Shown piece after piece: positions 51,899-60,027 of a stretch of DNA of 64,000 bases. Position numbers and translations under genes: made by a program. Position 1 is the first letter of the stretch, and every line of letters starts with the position of its first letter. The notes beneath the pieces were generated by a model. That model ran no database searches and was not told the DNA's origin. It saw nothing but the letters and a program-made list of their open reading frames with translations. This DNA is from Neobacillus niacini (GTDB lineage: Bacteria > Bacillota > Bacilli > Bacillales > Cytobacillaceae): assembly GCF_030817595.1 (NCBI RefSeq), contig NZ_JAUSZN010000001.1, positions 6,622,001-6,686,000 on the forward strand, read 5' to 3'.

Positions 51899-52116
51899 AC
51901 TATCCCCCTCTCTGCTGTATATAAACTGTATTATGCCCAAGATACTAACCTGGAGCCATTAGATTCATAAAGTACCGAAATCCTGGATATAAATTTATTA
52001 AGTTACAAGGGCTTAAATTTTGTGTTAGAGTTTATTAATTAGATATTTTAGATAGAGGGAATAATACAATTTAAATGAAAAAATTTAGCTTTTTGACGAA
52101 AAGGAGACAATACAAG

Positions 52117-52938
52117 ATGAGTGAAGCAATCAATTTACATAGAAGTGCGATAAACATGTTGATGGTAACAAGCCGGACCTTCTTTATTCCTATTAGTTAT
52201 CTACCGTCAGAATTAAAAGAAGCAGTAACATCTGCTTACTTGTGCATGAGAGCTATTGATGAGATTGAAGACCACCCTCAACTCCCATTGGAATCTAAAC
52301 ATAAACTATTACATTCTATCAGCCTGCTCTTGAAAAAGCCCTTTAATCATAAAGAGTTAATGGCGTTATTTCACCCATACCACACCCTTCTGCCGGAGGT
52401 TACTTTACGATTAGGAGATTGGATAAATCTTTGTCCACAGACATTGGTTGAGAACGTTTTGAATGCCACATCTACTATGGCGAAGGGGATGGCGGACTGG
52501 ACTTTAAAAGAGTGGCGGATTCAGAATGTAGAAGATTTAAATGAATATACCTTTTACGTTGCAGGTTTGGTAGGAGTCATGCTCTCTGATATTTGGAAGT
52601 GGTACGACGATGTTGAAACGGACAAGGATCTGGCTATAGCTTTTGGTCGTGGTTTACAGTCTGTCAATATTCTTCGTAATCGTGCTGAAGATTTAGAACG
52701 AGGTGTGGATTTCTTTCCCAATGGATGGGAGTTAGAAGATATGTTTATGTACGCCCGGCGTAACCTAGCATTGGCTGACGTTTATATGAAGGATATTAAA
52801 CCCGGTCCGATCCTTAATTTTTGTAAAATCCCGATAGTACTTGCTCATGGTACTCTTGACGCTTTAACAGAGGGGAAGGAAAAAATGAGTAGAGCTGCTG
52901 TAACTGAAATAGTTAGTCGAGTAGTAAATAGAAAATAG
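52117..52938 (+). CDS. squalene/phytoene synthase-like protein (YisP type)
   Basis: 273 residues of the SQS_PSY fold. The first aspartate-rich motif is intact, DEIED at 48-52. The second motif, normally NxxxDxxED, reads NILRNRAED (184-192) with Asn188 in place of the first Asp. Loss of this Asp is expected to impair head-to-head condensation, and B. subtilis YisP, of similar length (267), is known to be a farnesyl diphosphate phosphatase instead. ATG 52117 follows AAGGAG at 10 bases; an earlier in-frame ATG at 52075 has a poorer site. Farnesol formation is inferred. Confidence 0.78.
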   Translation: MSEAINLHRSAINMLMVTSRTFFIPISYLPSELKEAVTSAYLCMRAIDEIEDHPQLPLESKHKLLHSISLLLKKPFNHKELMALFHPYHTLLPEVTLRLGDWINLCPQTLVENVLNATSTMAKGMADWTLKEWRIQNVEDLNEYTFYVAGLVGVMLSDIWKWYDDVETDKDLAIAFGRGLQSVNILRNRAEDLERGVDFFPNGWELEDMFMYARRNLALADVYMKDIKPGPILNFCKIPIVLAHGTLDALTEGKEKMSRAAVTEIVSRVVNRK

Positions 52939-53096
52939 ATTCCCAATATATTATCTATCGAGCAATATTTTGAGTTAATCATTCATTCTAAAAAATATGT
53001 ATTCATTATTTTTGTTATTACCTTGTTTCCAAAACCATCTACATATTTGGTATGGATTGAACAAATAATAACAAAAAATTTGAAGGAATGAGAGAA

Positions 53097-53726
53097 ATGA
53101 TGGATTTTTTGGACAATCTACCTACCTTACCTTATATATTTAAGGCATTGTTAATTTTTTTGGCTGCAATTATGCTTTTGCGTATCGCTGGAAAGAGATC
53201 ACTTGCAGAAACGACCGTTTCGGAAGCAGTGTTGAGGATTTCGATAGGTGCTGTACTAATCCAACCTTTAGCATTAAGAAATGAATGGGAAGCTATATAT
53301 GCTGGGACTTTGCTTATTATAGGAATTGTATTACTTGCAAAAATACAAATATGGATACCAAAATCAAGAAAGTTTATTAATGGAGTACCATCCGTACTAA
53401 TTAATGATGGGCAAATGAAATTAGAAGAGCTAAAAAAAGCCAGACTAACGACAGATGAGCTACAAAGTTCACTTCGCCTAAAAAACATAGGCAATGTCGA
53501 AGATGTAGAATTGGCGGTATTAGAGTCCAATGGTAAAATATCGACTACCCTAAAGCCAAACAAAGCACCTGCAACCAAAGAAGATATTCAAAAAATTTTG
53601 GATATCTTAGCTCAAAATGGTATTCGCCCTCCATCACAAAATCAGTCTCAAGCGAAGACGCCACCATTATTTCAAGAAGCATATGACGAGGGAGACATAG
53701 TGGATTATAAGCCTCAGATACATTAA
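53097..53726 (+). CDS. DUF421 (YetF-like) membrane protein
   Basis: About 209 residues. Three N-terminal helices (LPYIFKALLIFLAAIMLL and following) are followed by a soluble DUF421 domain with GVPSVLINDGQMKLEELKKARL and DVELAVLESNGKIS. Function is not known; in B. subtilis several paralogues are spore- or stress-expressed. ATG 53097 is 10 bases after GAAGGA. The C-terminal tail is Gln/Pro-rich. A second, distinct member lies 340 bases downstream. Confidence 0.75.
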   Translation: MMDFLDNLPTLPYIFKALLIFLAAIMLLRIAGKRSLAETTVSEAVLRISIGAVLIQPLALRNEWEAIYAGTLLIIGIVLLAKIQIWIPKSRKFINGVPSVLINDGQMKLEELKKARLTTDELQSSLRLKNIGNVEDVELAVLESNGKISTTLKPNKAPATKEDIQKILDILAQNGIRPPSQNQSQAKTPPLFQEAYDEGDIVDYKPQIH

Positions 53727-54062
53727 ATAAGGTGCCTTTTTTTCTTGATTACTATAAAAACTCAAATACATAAGCGTTGTTTTTCAACTAATGGGGCAGC
53801 CGTTTAATTGGAATAAGAATGCAGGTTTCACCTTTCAGTAATAATTCCATATTGGTACTTTAGTTGAGCAAAAGGAGTAGCAGAATACATTCTAGCTACT
53901 CCTTTCCTATAACCACTGCTTGCTACTGGGATTTCTTCCCATATTGTTGTTCTTTGAAGTATTAAGATTAGAATTAGGTCTTTTTGTCTATTTTTTATTC
54001 AAACAAGATATTTCCTTTAGAACCGGGAAAGATAGGATGGAATCAAATATCTGGAGGTTGCT
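53727..54062. other. intergenic region between the two DUF421 genes
   Basis: No gene. AAAGGAGTAGC (53871-53881) and GCTACTCCTTT (53895-53905) form a perfect 11-bp stem with a weak T-tail, probably ending the first DUF421 transcript. The remainder is AT-rich with no clear promoter. Confidence 0.5.
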
Positions 54063-54761
54063 ATGCCGGAATATGTAGAAGTGGCTGGTCGGGCTATCCT
54101 TTCTTTTTTAGTATTATTTACTCTTGCAAGAATTCTTGGAAAAAAGCAGATTTCACATCTAACTTTTTTTGATTATGTCGTTGGGATTGTCATTGGAGAC
54201 ATGGCTTCACAAATAGCCATAGACACTTCCATGAAGTTCGTGAATGGCTTAATAGGATTAGTGGTTTATACGCTTTTATCCGTCATTCTCGCATACGGTG
54301 CAATCAAATCGTTTAAGTTTAGAGACTTAGTAGAGAGTAGTCCGTCTATTCTCATTAAAGATGGCAAAATCATGGAGAAAAGTCTATTTAAACATAAGAT
54401 GACCTACGATGACCTCATGAATGGTTTAAGGGAAAAAGACGCTTTTATGATTGATGAGGTTGAAATGGCCATTTTGGAAACAAATGGGCAGATCAGTGTA
54501 ATGAAGAAACCAGAGTACCAGTCGCTAACGCCAAAAGACATTGGTCTAAAAATGAAAGCGGACCATGCCCCGTCCTTAATTATTATAGATGGAACACTTT
54601 TAGAAAAACGCTTAGGATCTTTAGGCTATACAAAAGATTGGCTTTTAAGTGAGATAAAGAAAAAAGGGGCAAATGATTTTGAAGATGTCTTTTTAGCACA
54701 GATTGATTCTAATGGTATTGTTTTTGTGGATTTATATGATGATAAGGAAGATAAACTCTAA
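54063..54761 (+). CDS. DUF421 (YetF-like) membrane protein, second copy
   Basis: 232 residues. Three helices (AILSFLVLFTLARILGKKQISHLTFFDYVVGIVIGD with the conserved Lys/Gln and Asp) then the soluble domain with ESSPSILIKDGKIMEKSL and DEVEMAILETNGQI. It is the typical YetF layout and more complete than the copy at 53097. ATG 54063 follows GGAGG. Function unknown. A terminator follows. Confidence 0.8.
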   Translation: MPEYVEVAGRAILSFLVLFTLARILGKKQISHLTFFDYVVGIVIGDMASQIAIDTSMKFVNGLIGLVVYTLLSVILAYGAIKSFKFRDLVESSPSILIKDGKIMEKSLFKHKMTYDDLMNGLREKDAFMIDEVEMAILETNGQISVMKKPEYQSLTPKDIGLKMKADHAPSLIIIDGTLLEKRLGSLGYTKDWLLSEIKKKGANDFEDVFLAQIDSNGIVFVDLYDDKEDKL

Positions 54762-54794
54762 ATTAAACGTAAAACTAAATGAAAGTTAACTAGG

Positions 54795-54826
54795 GCGATT
54801 GCAGAATCTAGCAATCGCTTTTATTC
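54795..54826 (+). terminator. terminator after the second DUF421 gene
   Basis: GCGATTGC/GCAATCGC stem followed by TTTTATT. Confidence 0.75.
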
Positions 54827-54831
54827 GTTTT

Positions 54832-55203
54832 TCATCTGTGTTGGTCTAAGAGAATTTGATTGCCATCTGGATCTTCAATGATTAAATGAGCTGGTCCTTC
54901 AGTGGTTTCATCTGCTTCAGAGAGCATGGTTATTCCTTTTTCTTTTAGCTGTTTTTGAATGTCCCGTACATCGGTAAAGGATTCGAGATTTCCTGCATTC
55001 TCATTCCAACCTGGATTAAAAGTGAGGATGTTTTTTTCAAACATACCTTGGAATAGTCCAATGATACAATTTTCATTCTTCATAATCAGCCAATTTTGAG
55101 AAATGTCACCACCAAAGGCTTGAAATCCTAGGTTTTCATAAAACTCTTTTGATACATGAATGTCTTTTACATTTAAACTGACAGAAAATGCACCTAACTT
55201 CAT
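54832..55203 (-). CDS. VOC (glyoxalase-like) family protein
   Basis: 123 residues, the size of a single VOC protein with two beta-alpha-beta-beta-beta modules. LGAFSVSLNVKDIHVSKEFY starts module 1 and HLIIEDPDGNQILLDQH ends module 2, carrying the metal-type Glu/His positions. The family includes lyases, dioxygenases and resistance proteins; this one cannot be placed further. The start is ATG 55203 behind AAGGTGG on the reverse strand. It is convergent with the DUF421 gene. Confidence 0.78.
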   Translation of the reverse strand: MKLGAFSVSLNVKDIHVSKEFYENLGFQAFGGDISQNWLIMKNENCIIGLFQGMFEKNILTFNPGWNENAGNLESFTDVRDIQKQLKEKGITMLSEADETTEGPAHLIIEDPDGNQILLDQHR

Positions 55204-55400
55204 AAAACTACCACCTTTTTATTATTAATTTAAAATTCAGACAAACCTACCATTATTTAGTATAAGATAGTGCTATAAAATACACAATGTTATAGGGAAT
55301 GTTTGGTAAAAAAAGGACTCTGAATATCAAGCGGCGAATAGTATTAAGGATTTATTGCTGCAGCATAAAATAATCGTTTTTTTGTGAGAGGATGAATGGC

Positions 55401-56108
55401 GTGACATATGAAGAAATAATGCAAAGACTTGAAGAATTAGGTTCCGAGCAAACGAAGCAAATTTATAATAATCACGGCGTAAAAGAGCCTTTTTTTGGTG
55501 TGAAAATTGGGGATTTGAAGAAACTAGTTAAATATGTGAAGAAGGATCATGAATTAGCCTTAAAACTATATAAATCTGGCAATCATGATGCCATGTATTT
55601 GGCAGGTCTTTCGGTAAATCCAAAACTAATTTCAAAAGAGACCTTACAGGATTGGGCTCAGAAAGCTTACTGGTATATGGCCACGGAATATACGGTGGCA
55701 CAAGTAGCTGCCGAAAGTGATTATGCAATGGAATTGGCCAGAGAGTGGATGAAATGTGAGGAAGAAATGATCGCGGTTTGCGGCTGGAGCACTTATTCCA
55801 ATTATTTATCCATCACCCCTGATGAAAAGTTGGAAATAACTGAAATTCATTCTTTGTTAGACCATGTAAAAAATAACATCCATTCTGAACAAAATCGTGT
55901 CAGATATGTGATGAATGGTTTTGTTATTTCTGTCGGCGCCTATGTAACGGAACTAAGTGAGAAAGCAAAACAGGTGGCAGAATATATTGGCAAGGTGCAA
56001 GTAAACGTAGGCAACACCGCTTGTAAAGTTCCTCTTGCAACAGATTACATAAAGAAAATAGAAGTGAAAAATAGAGTAGGTTTAAAGCGAAAGACTTGTA
56101 TATGTTAG
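55401..56108 (+). CDS. DNA alkylation repair protein (AlkD-like HEAT-repeat glycosylase)
   Basis: 235 residues, all-helical HEAT-like repeats. KEPFFGVKIGDLKKLVK and MYLAGLSVNPKLI match the AlkC/AlkD-like DNA alkylation repair family (PF08713). AlkD enzymes excise positively charged alkyl bases without base flipping. Whether this divergent member is catalytic is unclear. GTG 55401 is 9 bases after GAGAGG; ATG 55392 lies directly on that site. It is followed by the YolD-like gene on the same strand. Confidence 0.72.
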   Translation: MTYEEIMQRLEELGSEQTKQIYNNHGVKEPFFGVKIGDLKKLVKYVKKDHELALKLYKSGNHDAMYLAGLSVNPKLISKETLQDWAQKAYWYMATEYTVAQVAAESDYAMELAREWMKCEEEMIAVCGWSTYSNYLSITPDEKLEITEIHSLLDHVKNNIHSEQNRVRYVMNGFVISVGAYVTELSEKAKQVAEYIGKVQVNVGNTACKVPLATDYIKKIEVKNRVGLKRKTCIC

Positions 56109-56169
56109 ATATTTATCATTAGGTGCGTGTTTCCTTTAAGGAAGTACGTATTTTTTTTATATACATACA

Positions 56170-56181
56170 GAACATTTGTTC
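56170..56181 (+). promoter_or_regulatory. LexA (DinR) box
   Basis: GAACATTTGTTC matches the Bacillus LexA core GAACN4GTTC exactly. A -10-like TATAAT lies directly downstream (about 56185-56190). It is 30 bases before the YolD-like start, so the gene should be induced by DNA damage. Confidence 0.75.
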
Positions 56182-56212
56182 GTTTATAATAGTGGTGAAG
56201 GAGATGACTCAT

Positions 56213-56551
56213 ATGGCAATACGCGATAGAGGCAAATTAAAATGGCGGCCTGCGTCTTTTATGCCTGAAGGGTTCGCTATGACTCGTGCCATGTATAAAG
56301 ATCAAGAACGGCAGGAAAAACCAACACTTGACGAATATCAGAGAGAGGAGTTTAACCAGCAAATTTGCTATGCGATGGAATTTCACTTACCGGTAAAGCT
56401 AACCATTTGGCATGATGGTTTTTTACAAGAGATTACAGGTAATGTCCATTACATCGATCCCATTAAACGCCATTTGCGTATTGAGAGTAAACCAAGTGAA
56501 ATTCAGCGTGTGGAACTAGACTCTGTCGTTGGAGTCGTAGTTGTTGACTAA
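56213..56551 (+). CDS. YolD-like family protein
   Basis: 112 residues with IRDRGKLKWRPASFMPEG at the start and IDPIKRHLRIE near the end, the YolD-like family (PF08863). ATG 56213 is about 9 bases after AAGGAGA; ATG 56204 lies on that site. In Bacillus such genes usually precede uvrX/yqjW-type Y-family polymerases and are LexA-controlled. Here the LexA box is present but no polymerase follows, so it is an orphan copy. Confidence 0.85.
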   Translation: MAIRDRGKLKWRPASFMPEGFAMTRAMYKDQERQEKPTLDEYQREEFNQQICYAMEFHLPVKLTIWHDGFLQEITGNVHYIDPIKRHLRIESKPSEIQRVELDSVVGVVVVD

Positions 56552-56702
56552 TCAAAATGAGGATAATCCATTCAGGGTTATCTTTATTTATTTTATTTAA
56601 TTTTCCGACAATATAAAAAAGTTCAAAAAATTGTAATATTTATGTTGATTTTACCCTTTCTACATTATGTATAATGAAAACATAAGAAAGGTGGAGAAAC
56701 AA

Positions 56703-56828
56703 ATGAGGAAACGTAGCATGATAAGCTTTAAGAAATTAGTCGATGAAAACAAACAGGAATTAAAAAGTGATCTCAAAGCAATGGAGAGAATTGAGGCGAA
56801 AATTGATAAAAAACATTCCAAAAGATAA
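56703..56828 (+). CDS. FbpB-like small basic protein
   Basis: 41 residues from ATG 56703 behind AAAGGTGG. MRKRSMISFKKLVDENKQEL then a Lys/Glu helix matches the Fur-regulated basic protein B family (PF13040), which in B. subtilis helps small RNA FsrA lower iron-using proteins. A promoter-like TTGATT/TATAAT pair with a 19-base spacer lies upstream, at about 56647-56677. I see no convincing Fur box, so iron control is not shown here. Confidence 0.65.
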   Translation: MRKRSMISFKKLVDENKQELKSDLKAMERIEAKIDKKHSKR

Positions 56829-56854
56829 AAACTTCATAGATAGAAATTATTAAT

Positions 56855-56890
56855 AAAGAGCAACCGTTACAAAAAATGGTTGCTCTTTAT
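56855..56890 (+). terminator. terminator after the FbpB-like gene
   Basis: AAAGAGCAACC/GGTTGCTCTTT, 11 bp perfect, followed by TAT. Confidence 0.75.
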
Positions 56891-56967
56891 CATGTTTATG
56901 GGGAGAATTTTTTAGCTAAAATTGATATACTTACTAAAAGATGACAGGCAGTGGAGATGTTCAACAA

Positions 56968-57243
56968 ATGAATTTTATTACAAAACTTTTTGCAAAAGAA
57001 AAGAAATTAACGATCGATTTTTGTGAAAAGAACCTCGATCGTTTTCTAACGGAGGACTTACAAAGTGAATATAGTACCTTCCTGAGTAAAAAAAATATCG
57101 ATTATAAAGAGTATATGTGCCAAAGTCGATGTGAGGAATGCAAAAACTCTCCTTATGCGATTGTTAATGGCGAATTTATTGCGGCAGGGGATTCAATGGA
57201 ATTATTGCAGAAGCTTAAACATCTCCAAAGTGATAAAAAGTAG
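56968..57243 (+). CDS. DUF1450 family protein
   Basis: 91 residues. CQSRCEECKNSPYAIVNGEFI near the middle with paired Cys, followed by AAGDSMELL, is the DUF1450 pattern, a small ferredoxin-like fold of unknown function. ATG 56968 lies 11 bases after GTGGAG; the frame is open from 56941, which has no site. It precedes two tRNA genes. Confidence 0.75.
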   Translation: MNFITKLFAKEKKLTIDFCEKNLDRFLTEDLQSEYSTFLSKKNIDYKEYMCQSRCEECKNSPYAIVNGEFIAAGDSMELLQKLKHLQSDKK

Positions 57244-57303
57244 TTTACAACTTAGCAGTAGGATGCTATAATATTTCATGTACTATTGCTAGGGCGTATA
57301 AAT

Positions 57304-57377
57304 GCGGGTGTAGTTTAGTGGTAAAACCTCAGCCTTCCAAGCTGATGTTGTGAGTTCGATTCTCATCACCCGCTCCA
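57304..57377 (+). tRNA. tRNA-Gly (TCC)
   Basis: Acceptor GCGGGTG/CACCCGC, anticodon TCC in CTTCCAAG, encoded CCA. Confidence 0.93.
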
Positions 57378-57389
57378 ATTCTACTAAAT

Positions 57390-57463
<74 letters not shown>

Positions 57464-57483
57464 CTCAATGAATATTGATACAT

Positions 57484-57515
57484 AAACCGAACTTTAAAAA
57501 GTTCGGTTTTTTTGC
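57484..57515 (+). terminator. terminator after the tRNA pair
   Basis: AAACCGAACTTT/AAGTTCGGTTT with a run of T. Confidence 0.85.
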
Positions 57516-57562
57516 GTTTTCGAGGAAAAGATATGAAAAAGCAGTAGAGAGGAAGTGGATTC

Positions 57563-58372
57563 ATGCCTGAACTGCCAGAGATGGAAAATTACCGAAGATT
57601 GTTAAATCAAAAAATAGCGGGACAAACCATTACCCAAGTACAAATCAATCGAGAGAAATCGGTTAATGTGAACCCAACTCTCTTCATTAGTACCGTTACA
57701 AATCAGAAGGTCGTCACAGTCGGTCGTAGAGGGAAGCATTTATTATTTCATTTAGATAACGGACAAGTTTTATTGCTCCATTTAATGCTTGGCGGCTGGA
57801 TGTATTTTGGTACAGAAGAGGACAAACCTAACCGGACGGTTCAGGTTCGTATGTCCTTTGGAAATCATCACCTTTATTTTATTGGGCTCAGGCTGGGTTA
57901 TTTATATTTATATAGTGAACAGGATGTTCAAAAAGAATTATCCTCGCTCGGTCCAGAGCCATTGGATCCACAATTCACGGCACAAGCATTTTTGAAGCTG
58001 CTTGGTGACAGACGGGGGAAAATCAAAACAAAACTCCTTGATCAGGATTTTATTGCAGGTATTGGAAACTGCTACTCTGATGAAATCTGTTATCACGCTG
58101 GAATCAAAACCAAACGGAGTATTGAAGACATAGAGGAGAATGAACGAAATCAACTTTACCAATCAATGAAGCATATACTCCAAGATGCGCTTAAGCATGG
58201 AGGCTACATGGAAAATCCTCTTTTCAAAGGAGATAACCTAACAGGTGGGTATAATAACCTTTGTTTGGTGTATGACAGAGAAGGAGAAATTTGCAAAAGG
58301 TGTGGAAGCACAATCATAAAAGAAATGATTTCTTCTCGCAAAACTTTTTTCTGTCCTAACTGTCAAAAATAG
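57563..58372 (+). CDS. Fpg/Nei-type DNA glycosylase
   Basis: 269 residues. Processing to Pro2-Glu3 (MPELPEM) gives the catalytic N-terminus of the Fpg/Nei family. Lys58 (GRRGKH) is the conserved beta-domain lysine. IAGIGNCYSDEICYHAGI is the H2TH region, and a C-terminal zinc finger has CKRC...CPNC. It removes oxidised bases and cleaves the abasic site. It is shorter and more diverged than the main MutM next to polA in Bacillus, so it is a second family member of unknown base preference. ATG 57563 follows GAGGAAGTGG. Confidence 0.85.
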   Translation: MPELPEMENYRRLLNQKIAGQTITQVQINREKSVNVNPTLFISTVTNQKVVTVGRRGKHLLFHLDNGQVLLLHLMLGGWMYFGTEEDKPNRTVQVRMSFGNHHLYFIGLRLGYLYLYSEQDVQKELSSLGPEPLDPQFTAQAFLKLLGDRRGKIKTKLLDQDFIAGIGNCYSDEICYHAGIKTKRSIEDIEENERNQLYQSMKHILQDALKHGGYMENPLFKGDNLTGGYNNLCLVYDREGEICKRCGSTIIKEMISSRKTFFCPNCQK

Positions 58373-58373
58373 C

Positions 58374-58405
58374 AAGAATCCTATCAATGTAGGATTCTTT
58401 TTTTT
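58374..58405 (+). terminator. terminator after the Fpg/Nei-type gene
   Basis: AAGAATCCTA/TAGGATTCTT followed by eight T. Confidence 0.8.
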
Positions 58406-58549
58406 GGAGAGTTAAATAATTTGTGAAAAATATGTTGAACTAATTGTTCCCTATATTGTATAAATGTAATATACTATATATTAATAAGTATAGCACATTT
58501 AAAATTTTTGCATAAAAAATAACATGATTATATTGAAAAGGGGGTCAAT

Positions 58550-59191
58550 GTGATTAAACTAACGAAACGCCAAGATGAAATTCTTAAGATTGTTAAGGAA
58601 AGCGGTCCTATTACGGGGCAGCAAATCGCAGAGAAGCTTTCCTTAACAAGAGCAGCCTTAAGACCAGATTTAGCGATCTTAACGATGGCAGGGAATTTGG
58701 ACGCAAGACCTCGCGTAGGTTATTTTTTCAACCATAACCATGAGGTAAAGCAACAAGCGGAACAATTCATTCTCAGAAAAGTTGCGGATTATAAAGCCCA
58801 CCCGATAGTCGTAGAAAAATCCACTTCAGTATATGATGCAATTGTTCAACTGTTTCTAGAAGATGTTGGGACGCTTTATGCTGTTGACAGTGACGGCTAT
58901 TTAGCCGGGGTTATTTCAAGAAAAGATTTACTAAGAACAGCTATTGGAAATAAAGACTTGCAAGAATTACCCTGCAGCGTCATCATGACAAGAATGCCTA
59001 ACATTATAACAGTTACACTTGAAGAAACCTTGTTAGAGGCTGCAAAAAAGATGATCACCAATCACATTGACTCCTTACCTGTAGTCAAAGAAATCAATCC
59101 GGGGAACCATACATATTTACTTGTCGGTCGGATTACGAAAACAACCATTACACGAGCATATCTAGAAATAATGGAGCAAAATTCGGTATAA
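58550..59191 (+). CDS. ccpN: CcpN, repressor of gluconeogenesis genes
   Basis: 213 residues. An N-terminal winged helix (about 3-60, GPITGQQIAEKLSLTRAALRPDLAIL) is followed by a paired CBS domain (about 80-210) that senses adenine nucleotides. It closely matches CcpN (YqzB) of Bacillus, which represses gapB, pckA and sr1 during glycolysis. It is followed at 12 bases by yqfL and then ppdK. Placing ppdK behind it suggests CcpN-linked control of pyruvate-to-PEP conversion. Confidence 0.92.
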   Translation: MIKLTKRQDEILKIVKESGPITGQQIAEKLSLTRAALRPDLAILTMAGNLDARPRVGYFFNHNHEVKQQAEQFILRKVADYKAHPIVVEKSTSVYDAIVQLFLEDVGTLYAVDSDGYLAGVISRKDLLRTAIGNKDLQELPCSVIMTRMPNIITVTLEETLLEAAKKMITNHIDSLPVVKEINPGNHTYLLVGRITKTTITRAYLEIMEQNSV

Positions 59192-59203
59192 AGGGGAGTG
59201 GCA

Positions 59204-60025
59204 GTGATTTTGGGAGAGAAGGAAGTAGTCTATGTGGTTTCGGACTCGGTTGGGGAAACAGCAGAGTTTGTAGTAAAAGCGGTAGCAACACAATTTAACG
59301 GAGGAAATGTCGAGATTCGACGAAATTCCTATGTTGATGATTTTGAAGACATTGAGGATGTCCTTATTCTAGCCAGAACAAGAAAATCAATCATTGCCTA
59401 TACGATTGTAGTACCAGCATTGAAGGAATATTTGGATCGCAGGGCGGCGGAAGAAAACATTATGGCAGTGGATTTGCTTAGTCCCTTGATTAATGCCTTC
59501 ACCACTAGTTTTAATAAGACTCCTCATCATCAACCGGGATTAATGAGAAAACTAGATGAAGAGTATTTTAGAAAAATAGAAGCAATCGAATTTGCGGTTA
59601 AGTATGATGATGGCCGTGATCCGCGGGGAATTCTTAAGGCCGATATTGTTTTAATCGGTGTGTCAAGGACATCGAAGACACCATTATCGATGTATCTAGC
59701 TCATAAACGCTTTAAAGTTGCGAATGTTCCCTTGGTTCCAGAGGTACCAGCGCCAGAGGAATTGTTTGCGATACCGAGAAAGAATTGTATTGGATTAATT
59801 ATTTCTCCCGATAAATTAAATGAAATCCGCCTCGAAAGGTTAAAAGCATTGGGGTTAGGTTCAAAAGCAAGTTACGCGAGCTTCGAAAGAATTCTTGATG
59901 AACTGGATTATGCTGAAAAAATTATGAAGCGAGTAGGCTGTCCAATAATCAATGTTTCAAATAAAGCAATAGAAGAAACAGCTGGATTAATATTAGATGT
60001 GTTGAAAAAAGAGAGGAGCTTATGA
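59204..60025 (+). CDS. yqfL: pyruvate, phosphate dikinase regulatory protein (PDRP)
   Basis: 273 residues of the bifunctional PPDK regulatory family (DUF299). YVVSDSVGETAEFVVKA is the conserved start and the P-loop GVSRTSKT is at 152-159. It uses ADP to phosphorylate and inactivate PPDK and phosphate to restore it. GTG 59204 is 6 bases after AAGGGGAG; the frame's earlier GTG at 59198 touches that site. Its stop overlaps the ppdK start codons, so target and regulator are translationally coupled. Confidence 0.9.
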   Translation: MILGEKEVVYVVSDSVGETAEFVVKAVATQFNGGNVEIRRNSYVDDFEDIEDVLILARTRKSIIAYTIVVPALKEYLDRRAAEENIMAVDLLSPLINAFTTSFNKTPHHQPGLMRKLDEEYFRKIEAIEFAVKYDDGRDPRGILKADIVLIGVSRTSKTPLSMYLAHKRFKVANVPLVPEVPAPEELFAIPRKNCIGLIISPDKLNEIRLERLKALGLGSKASYASFERILDELDYAEKIMKRVGCPIINVSNKAIEETAGLILDVLKKERSL

Positions 60026-60027
60026 TG

